Source: RUG11462 sp045649405
GTDB taxonomy: Bacteria > Bacillota > Clostridia > Oscillospirales > Acutalibacteraceae
NCBI GenBank assembly: GCA_045649405.1
Contig: JAZRPW010000027.1
Location: 1 to 64,000, forward strand
DNA length: 64,000 nt
Reading direction: 5' to 3'
Below, one piece after another: positions 7,898 to 15,787 of this stretch. Made by a program: the position numbers and the translations under genes. Each line of letters begins with the position of its first letter. The stretch's first letter is position 1. The notes beneath the pieces were generated by a model. It saw only the letters and a list, made by a program, of their open reading frames with translations, made no database searches and was not told where the DNA came from.

Positions 7898-8179
7898 TCA
7901 ATAGATAAAAATTTTTGAAAAAACAACAATTAAAACGCTGAAAATTGGTCTTGAAAAAGCAATAATATTTTGTGTTGTTTTTGCAAGTCCAAACGACAAT
8001 TTAAAACTTAAATTAAAAAATCTTAAAAACAAAAATTTGTCGCTAAAATCTATTAAAAATGTGTTTAAAAATGGGTTGTTTTGCGAGATTTTGATTTGAT
8101 TATCCACCACAGCAAGACCTAATAACAACGCCAAAACAAGCCCAAAACTTACGGCAATGACAATAACTCTTTTTAACAA
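7898..8179 (-). CDS. small membrane-anchored protein, unknown
   Basis: This frame of 93 codons starts with TTG and has one strong N-terminal hydrophobic segment (residues 4-25: VIVIAVSFGLVLALLLGLAV) followed by a Phe/Leu/Lys-rich tail with a second hydrophobic end. No family recognised. The putative ribosome site AAGGGTGA (8186-8193) is part of the 3' arm of the rnhA terminator, 6 bp from the start. This is the same arrangement as at 7197-7211. The tail composition is also what random A+T-rich DNA would give, so the call is weak. Confidence 0.35.
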   Translation of the reverse strand: MLKRVIVIAVSFGLVLALLLGLAVVDNQIKISQNNPFLNTFLIDFSDKFLFLRFFNLSFKLSFGLAKTTQNIIAFSRPIFSVLIVVFSKIFIY

Positions 8180-8215
8180 AAAAAATCACCCTTACAAATA
8201 TTCTTTGCAAGGGTG
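8178..8215 (-). terminator. terminator of the DUF6062-rnhA operon
   Basis: On the minus strand TCACCCTTGCAAA pairs with TTTGTAAGGGTGA (one mismatch in the middle) and is followed by eight T. Confidence 0.8.
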
Positions 8216-8222
8216 AATGTGT

Positions 8223-8660
8223 TTATTTAAATTTTTCAGTTTCAATTACTGCCAATTTGTCACATCGCTCATTTTCAGGGTGGCCGTCATGACCTTTAAC
8301 CCAAACAAATTGAACCTTGTGAATTTCTAAAAGTTCTAACAATTGCTCCCACAAATCAACATTTAAAGCAGGTTTTTTGTTAGATTTTTTCCAGCCGTTT
8401 GCCTGCCAAGAATAAACCCAGTTTTGCAAAACGGCATCACAAACATACTTGCTATCAGTTGTGAGGGTGACTTCGCATGGCTCTTTTAACACCTTTAAAG
8501 CAGAAATAACAGCGGTTAATTCCATTCGGTTATTGGTGGTTTCTTTTTCACCACCTGAAAGCTCTTTTTCGTTAGTCTTGTAACGAAGAATTGCGCCCCA
8601 ACCACCTGGACCTGGATTGCCAGAACAAGCGCCATCAGTAAAAATTTCAATTTTTTTCAT
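8223..8660 (-). CDS. rnhA: ribonuclease HI
   Basis: RNase HI cleaves the RNA strand of RNA-DNA hybrids (R-loops, primers). At 145 residues it has the usual length. The active-site carboxylates are in their usual settings: IFTDGACSGNPGPGG (D9), NNRMELTAV (Glu), TTDSKYV (Asp) and KGHDGHPENERCD (Asp). The basic handle region GWKKSNKKPA is present. It lies 3 bp after the DUF6062 gene, forming a two-gene operon ended by the hairpin at 8178-8215. Confidence 0.95.
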   Translation of the reverse strand: MKKIEIFTDGACSGNPGPGGWGAILRYKTNEKELSGGEKETTNNRMELTAVISALKVLKEPCEVTLTTDSKYVCDAVLQNWVYSWQANGWKKSNKKPALNVDLWEQLLELLEIHKVQFVWVKGHDGHPENERCDKLAVIETEKFK

Positions 8661-8663
8661 AAT

Positions 8664-9359
8664 TTATTCTCCCATTTTTGCGCACAAAAATTCGGCAGTG
8701 CGTTCAATAGAATTTTTTACATTATCAGAAGGCTCTTCTTCACTTTCTGCGCTTCGATAATCAAACATTTTAGTAAATGCGTGAACATCTTCATACAAAC
8801 TTTCTAAATGATTTTTTGTCAAGTTTGTAACCGTTTCATTAAAGCTTGCGAGTGGTTGTTTTGATAGATGTTGAGAAGCATTTTCAACAAGCAAACGGTA
8901 ATGTGGCAAACAAATATATTCTTGATTTTTAAAGCTTTCTCTAAAGTCAAGTTCGCTATTATAAGTGCGATAAAGAGTTTCGATGAGTCGGCTCATTCCC
9001 CACTCAACCTTGTCGCAAATGAAACAAGTTTCTTGTATTCTTGATACTTTATAAGCGCTTTTTTTAGCATTAAACCCAAGTAACCCTTTTTTGAAAACTT
9101 CTGAATTTAATTCTTGCAAATGACTTTCTAAAATAAGCCCTAATTGCAAACGGTTGCGGCGTTTCATCATACCCTGCAAATGCTCGTTGCAAAAGCCAAG
9201 TTTATTAGTTTCAATTCTAACATCTGGCTCCATCATTGCAGCGCCTAAAATGTACTCGGTTATTCTTTCAACCAACATTTCTTTCATTCGGCAAATTGGG
9301 CAACCATCAGTTTCTTCAAAAATTTCACTTAACGGTATTGTGCAAATATCATCACGCAT
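8664..9359 (-). CDS. DUF6062 family protein
   Basis: This 231-residue cytoplasmic protein has paired cysteine motifs CPIC near residue 20, GFCNEH near 58 and CFICDK near 115, plus CLPHYRLL, consistent with metal binding. I recognise it as DUF6062, a Clostridia-type family without a known role. ATG 9359 is chosen because GGAGTGAG precedes it. The longer frame to 9416 would run into the divergent ogg promoter. It is co-transcribed with rnhA (3-bp gap). A nucleic-acid link is only guilt by association. Confidence 0.65.
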   Translation of the reverse strand: MRDDICTIPLSEIFEETDGCPICRMKEMLVERITEYILGAAMMEPDVRIETNKLGFCNEHLQGMMKRRNRLQLGLILESHLQELNSEVFKKGLLGFNAKKSAYKVSRIQETCFICDKVEWGMSRLIETLYRTYNSELDFRESFKNQEYICLPHYRLLVENASQHLSKQPLASFNETVTNLTKNHLESLYEDVHAFTKMFDYRSAESEEEPSDNVKNSIERTAEFLCAKMGE

Positions 9360-9383
9360 AAAACTCACTCCAATATTTATTAT

Positions 9384-9411
9384 TTGAATTATATCATTTT
9401 TGTGGTATAAT
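9384..9411 (+). promoter_or_regulatory. promoter of ogg
   Basis: TTGAAT at 9384-9389, a 16-bp spacer and TATAAT at 9406-9411. The ATG is at 9440. Confidence 0.7.
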
Positions 9412-9439
9412 ATCAATAGATTTTTAAAAGGAGTTAAAA

Positions 9440-10264
9440 ATGACAGACATTAAATTCTCAAACAACTGCGTTTTTATAAAAGACAAGCATTTTGATTTAA
9501 GACAAACCCTTGACTGTGGTCAGGCGTTTAGATTTAAAGTGGATGAAAACGGAGTTTGGACAGGCGTTGTCAAACATAAAGTTTTACGACTTTACAAACA
9601 ACAAGACACGGTTGTTATTGAAAATTTGACTAAAGAAGAATTTTCTGAATTTTTCTTTGGTTATTTTACTTTTGACATTGATTATGAAAAAATCAAAGCC
9701 AATTTATCACGTGATGAAACGCTTAAAAAAGCAATTGAAACTTCACCCGGAATTAGACTTCTTTCCCAAGAAAAGTTTGAAACAATTTGCTCGTTTATTT
9801 TTTCGCAAAACAATAATATTCCACGAATTAAAGGCATTATTGAACGATTTTGTGAGCAGTTTGGCGAAAAGTTGCAAGATGGATTTTACGCCTTTCCTAC
9901 ACCAGAAAAAATTGCAAGTTTAACAGTTGAAGACCTTTCGCCTATTCGTGCGGGGTTTAGAGCAAAATACATAATTGATGCTGCAACAAAAATTGCGAGC
10001 GGTGAAGTGTGTCTTGACAATTTAGAGAATTTGACAACCGAGCAAGCAAGAGTGGAACTTATGAAAATTAAAGGAATTGGGCCAAAAGTTGCCGAGTGTG
10101 TTTTGCTTTTTTCTTGCAAAAAGTATGACGCTTTTCCCGTTGATGTTTGGATTAAAAAGGTAATGCAAAATCTTTATCCAAACGGCTTGCCAGAATGCAC
10201 AAAAGGCGTTGAAGGCATTGCTCAACAATATCTTTTCGACTATGCAAGACAGATAAAAATGTAA
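9440..10264 (+). CDS. ogg: 8-oxoguanine DNA glycosylase/AP lyase (OGG1-like)
   Basis: This 274-residue HhH-GPD superfamily enzyme removes 8-oxoguanine and nicks the abasic site. It has the OGG N-terminal domain (FDLRQTLDCGQAFRF, 18-32). The helix-hairpin-helix then follows: KIKGIGPKVAEC (209-220), with catalytic Lys K216 and the activating Asp in FPVDVW (D235). It therefore looks bifunctional, like eukaryotic OGG1 and clostridial Ogg. It is monocistronic, with an AAAAGGAG ribosome site, its own promoter and a shared terminator at 10271-10303. Confidence 0.9.
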   Translation: MTDIKFSNNCVFIKDKHFDLRQTLDCGQAFRFKVDENGVWTGVVKHKVLRLYKQQDTVVIENLTKEEFSEFFFGYFTFDIDYEKIKANLSRDETLKKAIETSPGIRLLSQEKFETICSFIFSQNNNIPRIKGIIERFCEQFGEKLQDGFYAFPTPEKIASLTVEDLSPIRAGFRAKYIIDAATKIASGEVCLDNLENLTTEQARVELMKIKGIGPKVAECVLLFSCKKYDAFPVDVWIKKVMQNLYPNGLPECTKGVEGIAQQYLFDYARQIKM

Positions 10265-10270
10265 AATAAA

Positions 10271-10303
10271 AACAGGGTTGAAAATTCAGCCCTGTTTTTT
10301 ATT
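10271..10303. terminator. bidirectional terminator (ogg / XRE gene)
   Basis: AACAGGGTTGAA pairs with TTCAGCCCTGTT around AAA, with T tracts on both strands. It overlaps the 3' end of the minus-strand XRE gene. Confidence 0.8.
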
Positions 10304-10534
10304 TAACTTTAATTCAATTTTTTTGCAAACTTCGCTCATGTCTGTTTCTAGTGCGTAACATAGCTTATAAAAAGTCTCAAGAGTTGGTTTGCGTTCGCCT
10401 CGTTCAATGGCGCTTAAATGAGTTCTGCCAATATCTGCAAGTCCACTTAATACTTCTTGAGAAACGCCTTTTTGCTTTCTAATTTCATAAATTGCTTCGC
10501 CAACAATTTTTGCATCAAGCATAGGAATAAACAT
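10286..10534 (-). CDS. XRE/Cro-family DNA-binding regulator
   Basis: This 82-residue single-domain lambda-repressor-like protein has its helix-turn-helix at about 10-65: IRKQKGVSQEVLSGLADIGR, then THLSAIERGERKPTLETFYKL. It is divergent from a membrane-protein gene, and the gap holds two copies of a 15-bp direct repeat around the divergent gene's -35. It probably represses that neighbour and perhaps itself. Ribosome site AAAAAGGAGTGAGG. The inducer is unknown. Confidence 0.85.
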   Translation of the reverse strand: MFIPMLDAKIVGEAIYEIRKQKGVSQEVLSGLADIGRTHLSAIERGERKPTLETFYKLCYALETDMSEVCKKIELKLNKKQG

Positions 10535-10584
10535 AACCTCACTCCTTTTTCTATAGGTTTAGTGTAACCCATAAAAAAGACTTT

Positions 10585-10622
10585 TTTGAATACATATGTT
10601 GACATTTGAATACATAAGTGTT
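10585..10622. promoter_or_regulatory. direct-repeat operator of the XRE/membrane gene pair
   Basis: TTTGAATACATATGT (10585-10599) and TTTGAATACATAAGT (10605-10619) differ at one base and are offset by exactly 20 bp, about two helical turns. They bracket the -35 element TTGACA at 10599-10604. A dimer pair bound on one DNA face would block RNA polymerase. Confidence 0.65.
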
Positions 10623-10627
10623 ATAAT
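10599..10627 (+). promoter_or_regulatory. consensus SigA promoter
   Basis: TTGACA (10599-10604), a 17-bp spacer and TATAAT (10622-10627). It is a near-perfect promoter placed within the direct repeats. Confidence 0.85.
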
Positions 10628-10661
10628 AAGTATAACTTTTAAAAAGAAAGAGGTAAAAATT

Positions 10662-11141
10662 ATGAAAAAAGTTAAAGAAAAACCATCATTCATAGAGAAA
10701 GAGGAAATAACAAACGAAGCCCACGCTCGTGAATTATTGGAAAAAGAAAGTAAAAAATTCAAATTCAAACTCATTTGTACTGGTATATCAGTTCTTACAA
10801 CAATTATGTGGATTCTTGGATTCACTATTGATGACCTTCCAAATGTTATTGAATACATTATGGTTGGAATTTCAGGTATAGGAATTCTTGCCACAATAAT
10901 TTGTGGTCCTATTGAAATTTTAAAAATAATAGGCAAGTTTATTAAATATGGTTTTTATATTGGTATGGCTTTTCCGTTATTCTTGATACTTACTGTTCCA
11001 ATGGCAGCGTTGTTAGCGGTATATTTGCTTATATTTGCACCTGTGATTTATAGCGCAGTTGCTTTGTATAATTCATATCAAAAGAAAAAAGATGCTGAAA
11101 TATTCTTAGGTTTATTAGATGTTTCTAGTGTAGAAATTTAA
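10662..11141 (+). CDS. membrane protein of unknown function
   Basis: This 159-residue protein has a charged N-terminal 40 residues (MKKVKEKPSFIEKEEITNEA...), then hydrophobic segments at about 41-62, 68-90 and 100-132, and a short basic/acidic tail. No family recognised. ATG 10662 is selected because AGAGG precedes it and because a frame from 10596 would start inside the promoter. The strong promoter is overlaid by an XRE operator, so expression is probably tightly repressed until a signal arrives. A small immunity, stress or toxin-like membrane protein is conceivable but not shown. Confidence 0.6.
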   Translation: MKKVKEKPSFIEKEEITNEAHARELLEKESKKFKFKLICTGISVLTTIMWILGFTIDDLPNVIEYIMVGISGIGILATIICGPIEILKIIGKFIKYGFYIGMAFPLFLILTVPMAALLAVYLLIFAPVIYSAVALYNSYQKKKDAEIFLGLLDVSSVEI

Positions 11142-11151
11142 TTTAAATTCA

Positions 11152-11184
11152 AAAACAGGAGTTCCAAAAGGAACTCCTGTTTTA
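11152..11184. terminator. bidirectional terminator
   Basis: AAAACAGGAGTTCC pairs perfectly with GGAACTCCTGTTTT around AAAA, between converging genes. Confidence 0.88.
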
Positions 11185-11772
11185 TTTAGCCCATTCAGGC
11201 AGACTTTCAAATCTTACTGTTTCGTTTTTATATGGGAATGTGATACAACAAGAATAAAGAAAAGGGAATTTTTCATTGTCCCTTGCGCCATATTTTTTGT
11301 CGCCAACAAGTGGAAATGAGCGTGATGCAAACTGCACTCTAATTTGATGACTTCTGCCTGTGTGTAATCTCACACGGACAAGTGAAGTGTCATTTTCACT
11401 TTTTAAAACTTTGTATTCAAGTTTTGCAAACTTTACGCCTTTGCGCTCACGTTTTACCACAAAAACTTTGTTTTTACGAGAATCTTTAAACAAAAAGTCT
11501 TCTAAAGTATCACTTTCAGGTGGGTTGCCGTGAACTTTTGCTAGATATTCTTTTACCATTTCTCCGTTTTGAATTACCTTTGAAAGAGTGGCGGCGGTTT
11601 GCTTGTTTCTTGCATAAACCATTACCCCGCCAACCGTTTTGTCAAGTCGGTGCAAAGTAAAAATTTCTCCGCCTAAATTCTCTTTCAACATCTCAACCAT
11701 TTGGTGTTCACTATCAACACCAACCGGTTTTACACAAACGACAATGTTTTCATCAGCAAAAATAATTTTCAT
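11182..11772 (-). CDS. RluA-family pseudouridine synthase
   Basis: This 196-residue protein isomerises uridine to pseudouridine in rRNA or tRNA. The catalytic motif HRLDKTVGGVMVYA holds the essential Asp. KEYLAKVHG and LHTGRSHQIRVQFAS are the other family blocks. It lacks an N-terminal S4 domain and is short for RluD, resembling the compact YlyB/RluA-like clostridial type. ATG 11772 has AGGAG upstream. The frame to 11805 would begin in the GH94 terminator. The target base is not predictable. Confidence 0.88.
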   Translation of the reverse strand: MKIIFADENIVVCVKPVGVDSEHQMVEMLKENLGGEIFTLHRLDKTVGGVMVYARNKQTAATLSKVIQNGEMVKEYLAKVHGNPPESDTLEDFLFKDSRKNKVFVVKRERKGVKFAKLEYKVLKSENDTSLVRVRLHTGRSHQIRVQFASRSFPLVGDKKYGARDNEKFPFLYSCCITFPYKNETVRFESLPEWAK

Positions 11773-11787
11773 ATTACTCCTAATGTT

Positions 11788-11815
11788 AAAGGGATGCTTG
11801 CGCATCCCTTTTTAA
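11788..11815 (-). terminator. terminator of the GH94 gene
   Basis: GGGATGC pairs with GCATCCC around a 4-base loop, with A/T-rich flanks. It is placed 4 bp past the GH94 stop on the minus strand. Confidence 0.75.
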
Positions 11816-11816
11816 A

Positions 11817-14135
11817 TTACATTTCAACAATAATTTCGTGTAAGTTTCCGTCGCCAAAGAGTGGGACTTCATTGCCTTCAACAACTTCGCCATCAACAAT
11901 CAATTTTTTAACGCCTGTTTGAGCGCCGTTTGGATTTTTAATTGTGATTTTGTATGTGTCGCCTCTGAATGCACGTGTCATTGTAACGTTGTCCCAAGAA
12001 CTTGGCACACATGGGTTGATTTTAAAACTGTTGTATGATGGGTGGAAACCTAAGATGTATTGAACAATTGCTCTGAACATCCAACCAGCAGTACCGGTTA
12101 CCCACGCAAAGAGTGTTTCGCCTTTTCTTGGGTTGTCAGGACCAAAGTACATATTAGTAACAACATATGGCTCACAACCTGACTCATCAGATGGGTTAGA
12201 TTTTGCATCTGGCAAGATTTTTGAAATTGTTTCATAAGCTTTGTCGCCACGACCAAGCAATGTGTCTGCAACAACTTTAAATGTGCCACCGTGGCAATAA
12301 GGTGTACCATTTTCCCAAATGCCAGGAATAAAGCTTGTGAGACGACCAATTTTGTCGTTAAACTTTGTATAAGTTGGGTAAAGTGTCAATGGACCATAGT
12401 CAGAATCAAGATATTTATCAACTGCATTGATACATTGCATTTTTCTCTCATCATCACAAACGTTTGAAAGAATTGCCCAAGTTTGTGAGTTAAGGTAAAT
12501 CATACCCTCTTTTTCTGTGTGAGAGCCAACCTTTTCATCATAGTCATTGATTGCAGCGAGATACCATTCGCCATCCCAACCTTTTTCGTTGATTGCAACT
12601 TTAAGGTTTTGGGCAAGTTCAATCATTTCATTGTAAACTTCTTCATCTTCCATAATATCACGTGCGATTTCTGCCATATTATGAAGAGCGTAGTGAGCCG
12701 CAATTGAAGTCCAAACAGATTCGCCTTCGCCTTTAAGACCAGTCATATTCAAAGAGTCGTTCCAGTCGCCGTGGCGTGATTTAACAAGGCCGTCTTTACC
12801 AAGGTCGGTTGCTACAAATCTAGCCGCTGTGAGCATATGCTCCCAAACTGTGTCTTCTTTTACTGGAAGTCCATCTGCATCTAAATATTTAACGCGCTCT
12901 TGCAAGAAACCGAAGTCGCCAGTTTCTTTGATGTAAGCGTTGATTGTTGGTGCTACCCAAGTTGGACCATCAGAATAAATGTGGTGGTCAAGTGGCAACC
13001 AACCACGTGGACATTTACCTGATTGATACATATATGTAAGAGTTTCAACAATTTTTTCTTTAGAAAGTTCTTTATTAAATGCCGCTACTGCCCAAGCGTC
13101 TTGCAATTGGTCTCTAAAACCTTTACCGGTATCACGGCCAACTTCTGCACAAAGAGCAACTTGGTGTTTGAGCCAATAGTTTGCAAAGTTATTGATTTTT
13201 TCATCAGGAGTGTTAACAAAAATACCTTCTGAAAGTTCAGTTTTTGTTTTTTGCATTGCTTCCCAATCACTCTCAATTTTGCCTTCTGCAAAAAGCTTTT
13301 TAGAAAGTGCTTTTGCAGTTTCCATTCCATCAACACAACCAATAAGAACGTTGAATGAAACACACTCTCCTGCAGCTAATTTAAAGTCGTGTTGAAGCGC
13401 GCCTACCATTTGCTCACAAGCAGCAAGTGAGTTTGAAAGTTTGTCCTTTTCAACACCTTCTGGCGCAAAAGCAGAACCATAAACACCCAAAAATGCACGT
13501 TTTGAAGTATCAAACGCAACCGGTTTTGTGTCTGTTGACATAAAGCCGTTGAACCATTCGTGTGGGCGTTCCATTGCAAGATTGAAACAAACAATTGAGT
13601 TTGTTTCTTCATCAAATTCACCGTGAACATAAGAGTTATAGTCAGAATATCTATTATAGCCTTCAAGTTGGAATTCTGCAAAAGAGTAAACTGAAAGTTC
13701 TTTTGTTTCATTTGATTTGTTTTCAATTGTAACTGTCCAAATTTCTGCTGGGTCTTCTTCGTTTACAAAGATTTTAGCACTTGCTTTAACACCATCACAG
13801 GTTGAAGTAAGCACAGAATAACCCAAAGAATGAGTACAAGAATAGTCCTCTACATCAGTTTTTGTTGGGTACCAACCCGGGTTGAAAACTTTGCCGGTCT
13901 TTTTATCTTTAACATAGAAATATCTATTACCATCACGAATAACAGAACATCTTCCCTTACCAGTTGGGTCAATGTAAGAAAGCGCACGTACGCCGTAAGC
14001 ACCAATACCACCACCAAGATGGTTTACACCTGAGAGCACTCTTGGGTTCCAAATGTAGTTAAGAAGTGGTCTTGCAGGTTGTTTTTCGGTAATAACATAT
14101 TTATTACCGTCTTCAAAATGTCCGAATTTTGCCAT
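11817..14135 (-). CDS. GH94 family beta-glycoside phosphorylase
   Basis: This 772-residue cytosolic glycoside phosphorylase has a beta-sandwich N-terminal domain (about 1-280), a linker helix and an (alpha/alpha)6 barrel with GFRDQLQDA, then RHGDWNDSLN (GDWND 456-460) carrying the general-acid Asp of GH94, and a C-terminal sandwich. The family splits beta-linked disaccharides (cellobiose, chitobiose, cellobionate, laminaribiose) with phosphate, saving ATP. The N-terminal loop lacks the FSLISNTAGG-type segment I expect in classical cellobiose phosphorylases, so specificity is left open. It has its own TTGACA/TACAAT promoter and terminator (monocistronic). ATG 14135 follows GGAGG. Confidence 0.85.
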   Translation of the reverse strand: MAKFGHFEDGNKYVITEKQPARPLLNYIWNPRVLSGVNHLGGGIGAYGVRALSYIDPTGKGRCSVIRDGNRYFYVKDKKTGKVFNPGWYPTKTDVEDYSCTHSLGYSVLTSTCDGVKASAKIFVNEEDPAEIWTVTIENKSNETKELSVYSFAEFQLEGYNRYSDYNSYVHGEFDEETNSIVCFNLAMERPHEWFNGFMSTDTKPVAFDTSKRAFLGVYGSAFAPEGVEKDKLSNSLAACEQMVGALQHDFKLAAGECVSFNVLIGCVDGMETAKALSKKLFAEGKIESDWEAMQKTKTELSEGIFVNTPDEKINNFANYWLKHQVALCAEVGRDTGKGFRDQLQDAWAVAAFNKELSKEKIVETLTYMYQSGKCPRGWLPLDHHIYSDGPTWVAPTINAYIKETGDFGFLQERVKYLDADGLPVKEDTVWEHMLTAARFVATDLGKDGLVKSRHGDWNDSLNMTGLKGEGESVWTSIAAHYALHNMAEIARDIMEDEEVYNEMIELAQNLKVAINEKGWDGEWYLAAINDYDEKVGSHTEKEGMIYLNSQTWAILSNVCDDERKMQCINAVDKYLDSDYGPLTLYPTYTKFNDKIGRLTSFIPGIWENGTPYCHGGTFKVVADTLLGRGDKAYETISKILPDAKSNPSDESGCEPYVVTNMYFGPDNPRKGETLFAWVTGTAGWMFRAIVQYILGFHPSYNSFKINPCVPSSWDNVTMTRAFRGDTYKITIKNPNGAQTGVKKLIVDGEVVEGNEVPLFGDGNLHEIIVEM

Positions 14136-14164
14136 AATATCCTCCAAAAATTATTGTTTTCTTA

Positions 14165-14192
14165 ATTGTATCATAAATCAAGTTTTTGTCAA
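14165..14192 (-). promoter_or_regulatory. promoter of the GH94 gene
   Basis: Minus strand TTGACA (14187-14192), a 16-bp spacer and TACAAT (14165-14170), 30 bp before the start. Confidence 0.7.
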
Positions 14193-14201
14193 CAAAAAAC
14201 C

Positions 14202-14411
14202 TTATTTTTCGTCTTTCTTTTTAATCTTCTTCTTGCTACCATCCGGCATAACAATATAGGTATTATCAAGTTGAGCAGTAAGATTTCTTTTAACAAGCGC
14301 AACATACTCTGCACGAAGTTGTTTTTGCTCTGCTAATTCTTCTTGTGTTAATGGCTCTACCTTTGATTTTCTTGCCAAAAAATTAATTCTGTCAATTTTT
14401 GCTTGTTCCAT
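14202..14411 (-). CDS. UPF0291/DUF896 (YnzC-like) small protein
   Basis: This 69-residue helical-hairpin protein is MEQAKIDRINFLARKSKVEP followed by LTQEELAEQKQLRAEYVALVKR and a basic tail, matching DUF896 (YnzC/YneB-like). Its function is not established; the B. subtilis relative is linked to the SOS operon. It lies 2 bp downstream of the PBP gene, so it is probably the third gene of the ftsW-pbp operon. Confidence 0.85.
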   Translation of the reverse strand: MEQAKIDRINFLARKSKVEPLTQEELAEQKQLRAEYVALVKRNLTAQLDNTYIVMPDGSKKKIKKKDEK

Positions 14412-14413
14412 TT

Positions 14414-15787
14414 TTAATTTAACACCTCTTTACATTTTTGTAAAACTTTATTTGCAATTGGTCCGGCAACACGAGCGCCAGAACCACCATTTTCAACCAA
14501 AACAACAAAAGCAAGTGGCAATTCTTCTTGATTGTTAAAACCAACAAAAACTGCGTGTGGCTCTTGGTCTTTTACTTCGGCAGTACCCGACTTGGCGCAA
14601 ACTTCAAGCCCATAAAAATTCCAGTCGCCATAAGTTACTTTAACATTGTTTCGCATTAATTCTACCATCTGCTGCGCAGTAGAAGAATTCATCATTTTTG
14701 CACCCACGCCACCGGTTGAAAATTTAAGTGGAATGCCACTTTGTGTTTCAACAGAAGCTATAAGATATGGCTTTTGTGGTGTGCCGCCATTTGCAATTGC
14801 GCCCATAAATGTTAGATATTGCAATGGGTTCATCATATCAGTATATTGCCCCATACCTGCCCATGCAAGGTCAATATCTCTGCCGTTTTCAACATTAAAA
14901 TAAGATGTTTTGGCTTCAATTCCATCAATTGAAAAAGATTTGTTAAAGCCGGCGCGCTTTGCATATTTAGTCAAGGTTTGCTCGCCCAAATCGGCAGCAA
15001 GCTGTGAAAAATAAGCATTGCAAGACTTTGCTAACGCATCTTTCAATGTCAATGTACCATGGTTGCCAAGGCAAGAAATCCACTCTCCATTCATCATAAC
15101 ACCTTTGTTACAGGTGTACTCACGGGTATAAGCATCATCAAAAGTTTCAATTGAAGCTGACGCAGTGACAATTTTGAATGTTGAGCCAGGTGTAAAAGTG
15201 CTTGAAATAAATCTATTCAAATAAACACCTTTATACTCACCATTTTTCGCCTTTTTAGTATCTTGCTCATCTTGCGGGTCATAAGTAGGAGTTGAAACCA
15301 TACAAATAACTTCGCCTGTTTTATAGTTATAAACACCAACTGTGCCAGAGTGTTTACCAAGCGCTTCTAAAGCAGTTGTACAAACGCTTGAATCAAGTGT
15401 TATTCCTATGTTGTTTCCCTCTTTTGAATAACTGTAAACACCGTTGATTTTGTTATAACCAGTTAATTTATCAATATAAGAAGAATGCAAACCTGTTTTA
15501 ATAAATCCACCCAAATCGCCAACAACATGAAGGGTTGATTTTCTTGTTAAGCTGTTATCATTAAATTGTCTTATGCCATCTTTTGTTTGCGCTAAAACAA
15601 CACCGTTTCTATCAGTAATTGTACCTGCTTGTACAATGTTTCCGTTGTTGTAAATGTGTGAGTTTGCAGGGTAAAGCGCCCAAGAGTTGCCATCTACCAC
15701 ATAAAACATACACAAAACAGCAAGTCCACCAACAAAAAGCGCAGATAAAACAACCATTATTATTGCACGAAGTTTCATTTGTTTCAT
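14414..15787 (-). CDS. pbpA: class B penicillin-binding protein (PbpA-like transpeptidase)
   Basis: This 457-residue protein has an N-terminal membrane anchor (about 8-30), a short dimerisation domain and a C-terminal transpeptidase domain with STFK (S202-K205), SCN (255-257) and KSGT (399-402). It crosslinks peptidoglycan outside the membrane, normally partnered with a SEDS glycosyltransferase. The start codon overlaps the stop of the FHA-FtsW gene in an ATGA junction, giving strict coupling. It resembles actinobacterial PbpA more than long FtsI. The shortness (no large pedestal) fits the PbpA type. Confidence 0.9.
   Translation of the reverse strand: MKQMKLRAIIMVVLSALFVGGLAVLCMFYVVDGNSWALYPANSHIYNNGNIVQAGTITDRNGVVLAQTKDGIRQFNDNSLTRKSTLHVVGDLGGFIKTGLHSSYIDKLTGYNKINGVYSYSKEGNNIGITLDSSVCTTALEALGKHSGTVGVYNYKTGEVICMVSTPTYDPQDEQDTKKAKNGEYKGVYLNRFISSTFTPGSTFKIVTASASIETFDDAYTREYTCNKGVMMNGEWISCLGNHGTLTLKDALAKSCNAYFSQLAADLGEQTLTKYAKRAGFNKSFSIDGIEAKTSYFNVENGRDIDLAWAGMGQYTDMMNPLQYLTFMGAIANGGTPQKPYLIASVETQSGIPLKFSTGGVGAKMMNSSTAQQMVELMRNNVKVTYGDWNFYGLEVCAKSGTAEVKDQEPHAVFVGFNNQEELPLAFVVLVENGGSGARVAGPIANKVLQKCKEVLN

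Noticed and set aside
10535..10661. Minus-strand ORF across the XRE/membrane gene gap (10559-10936)
   Set aside because: It overlaps the promoter, operators and the real plus-strand gene and has no ribosome site.
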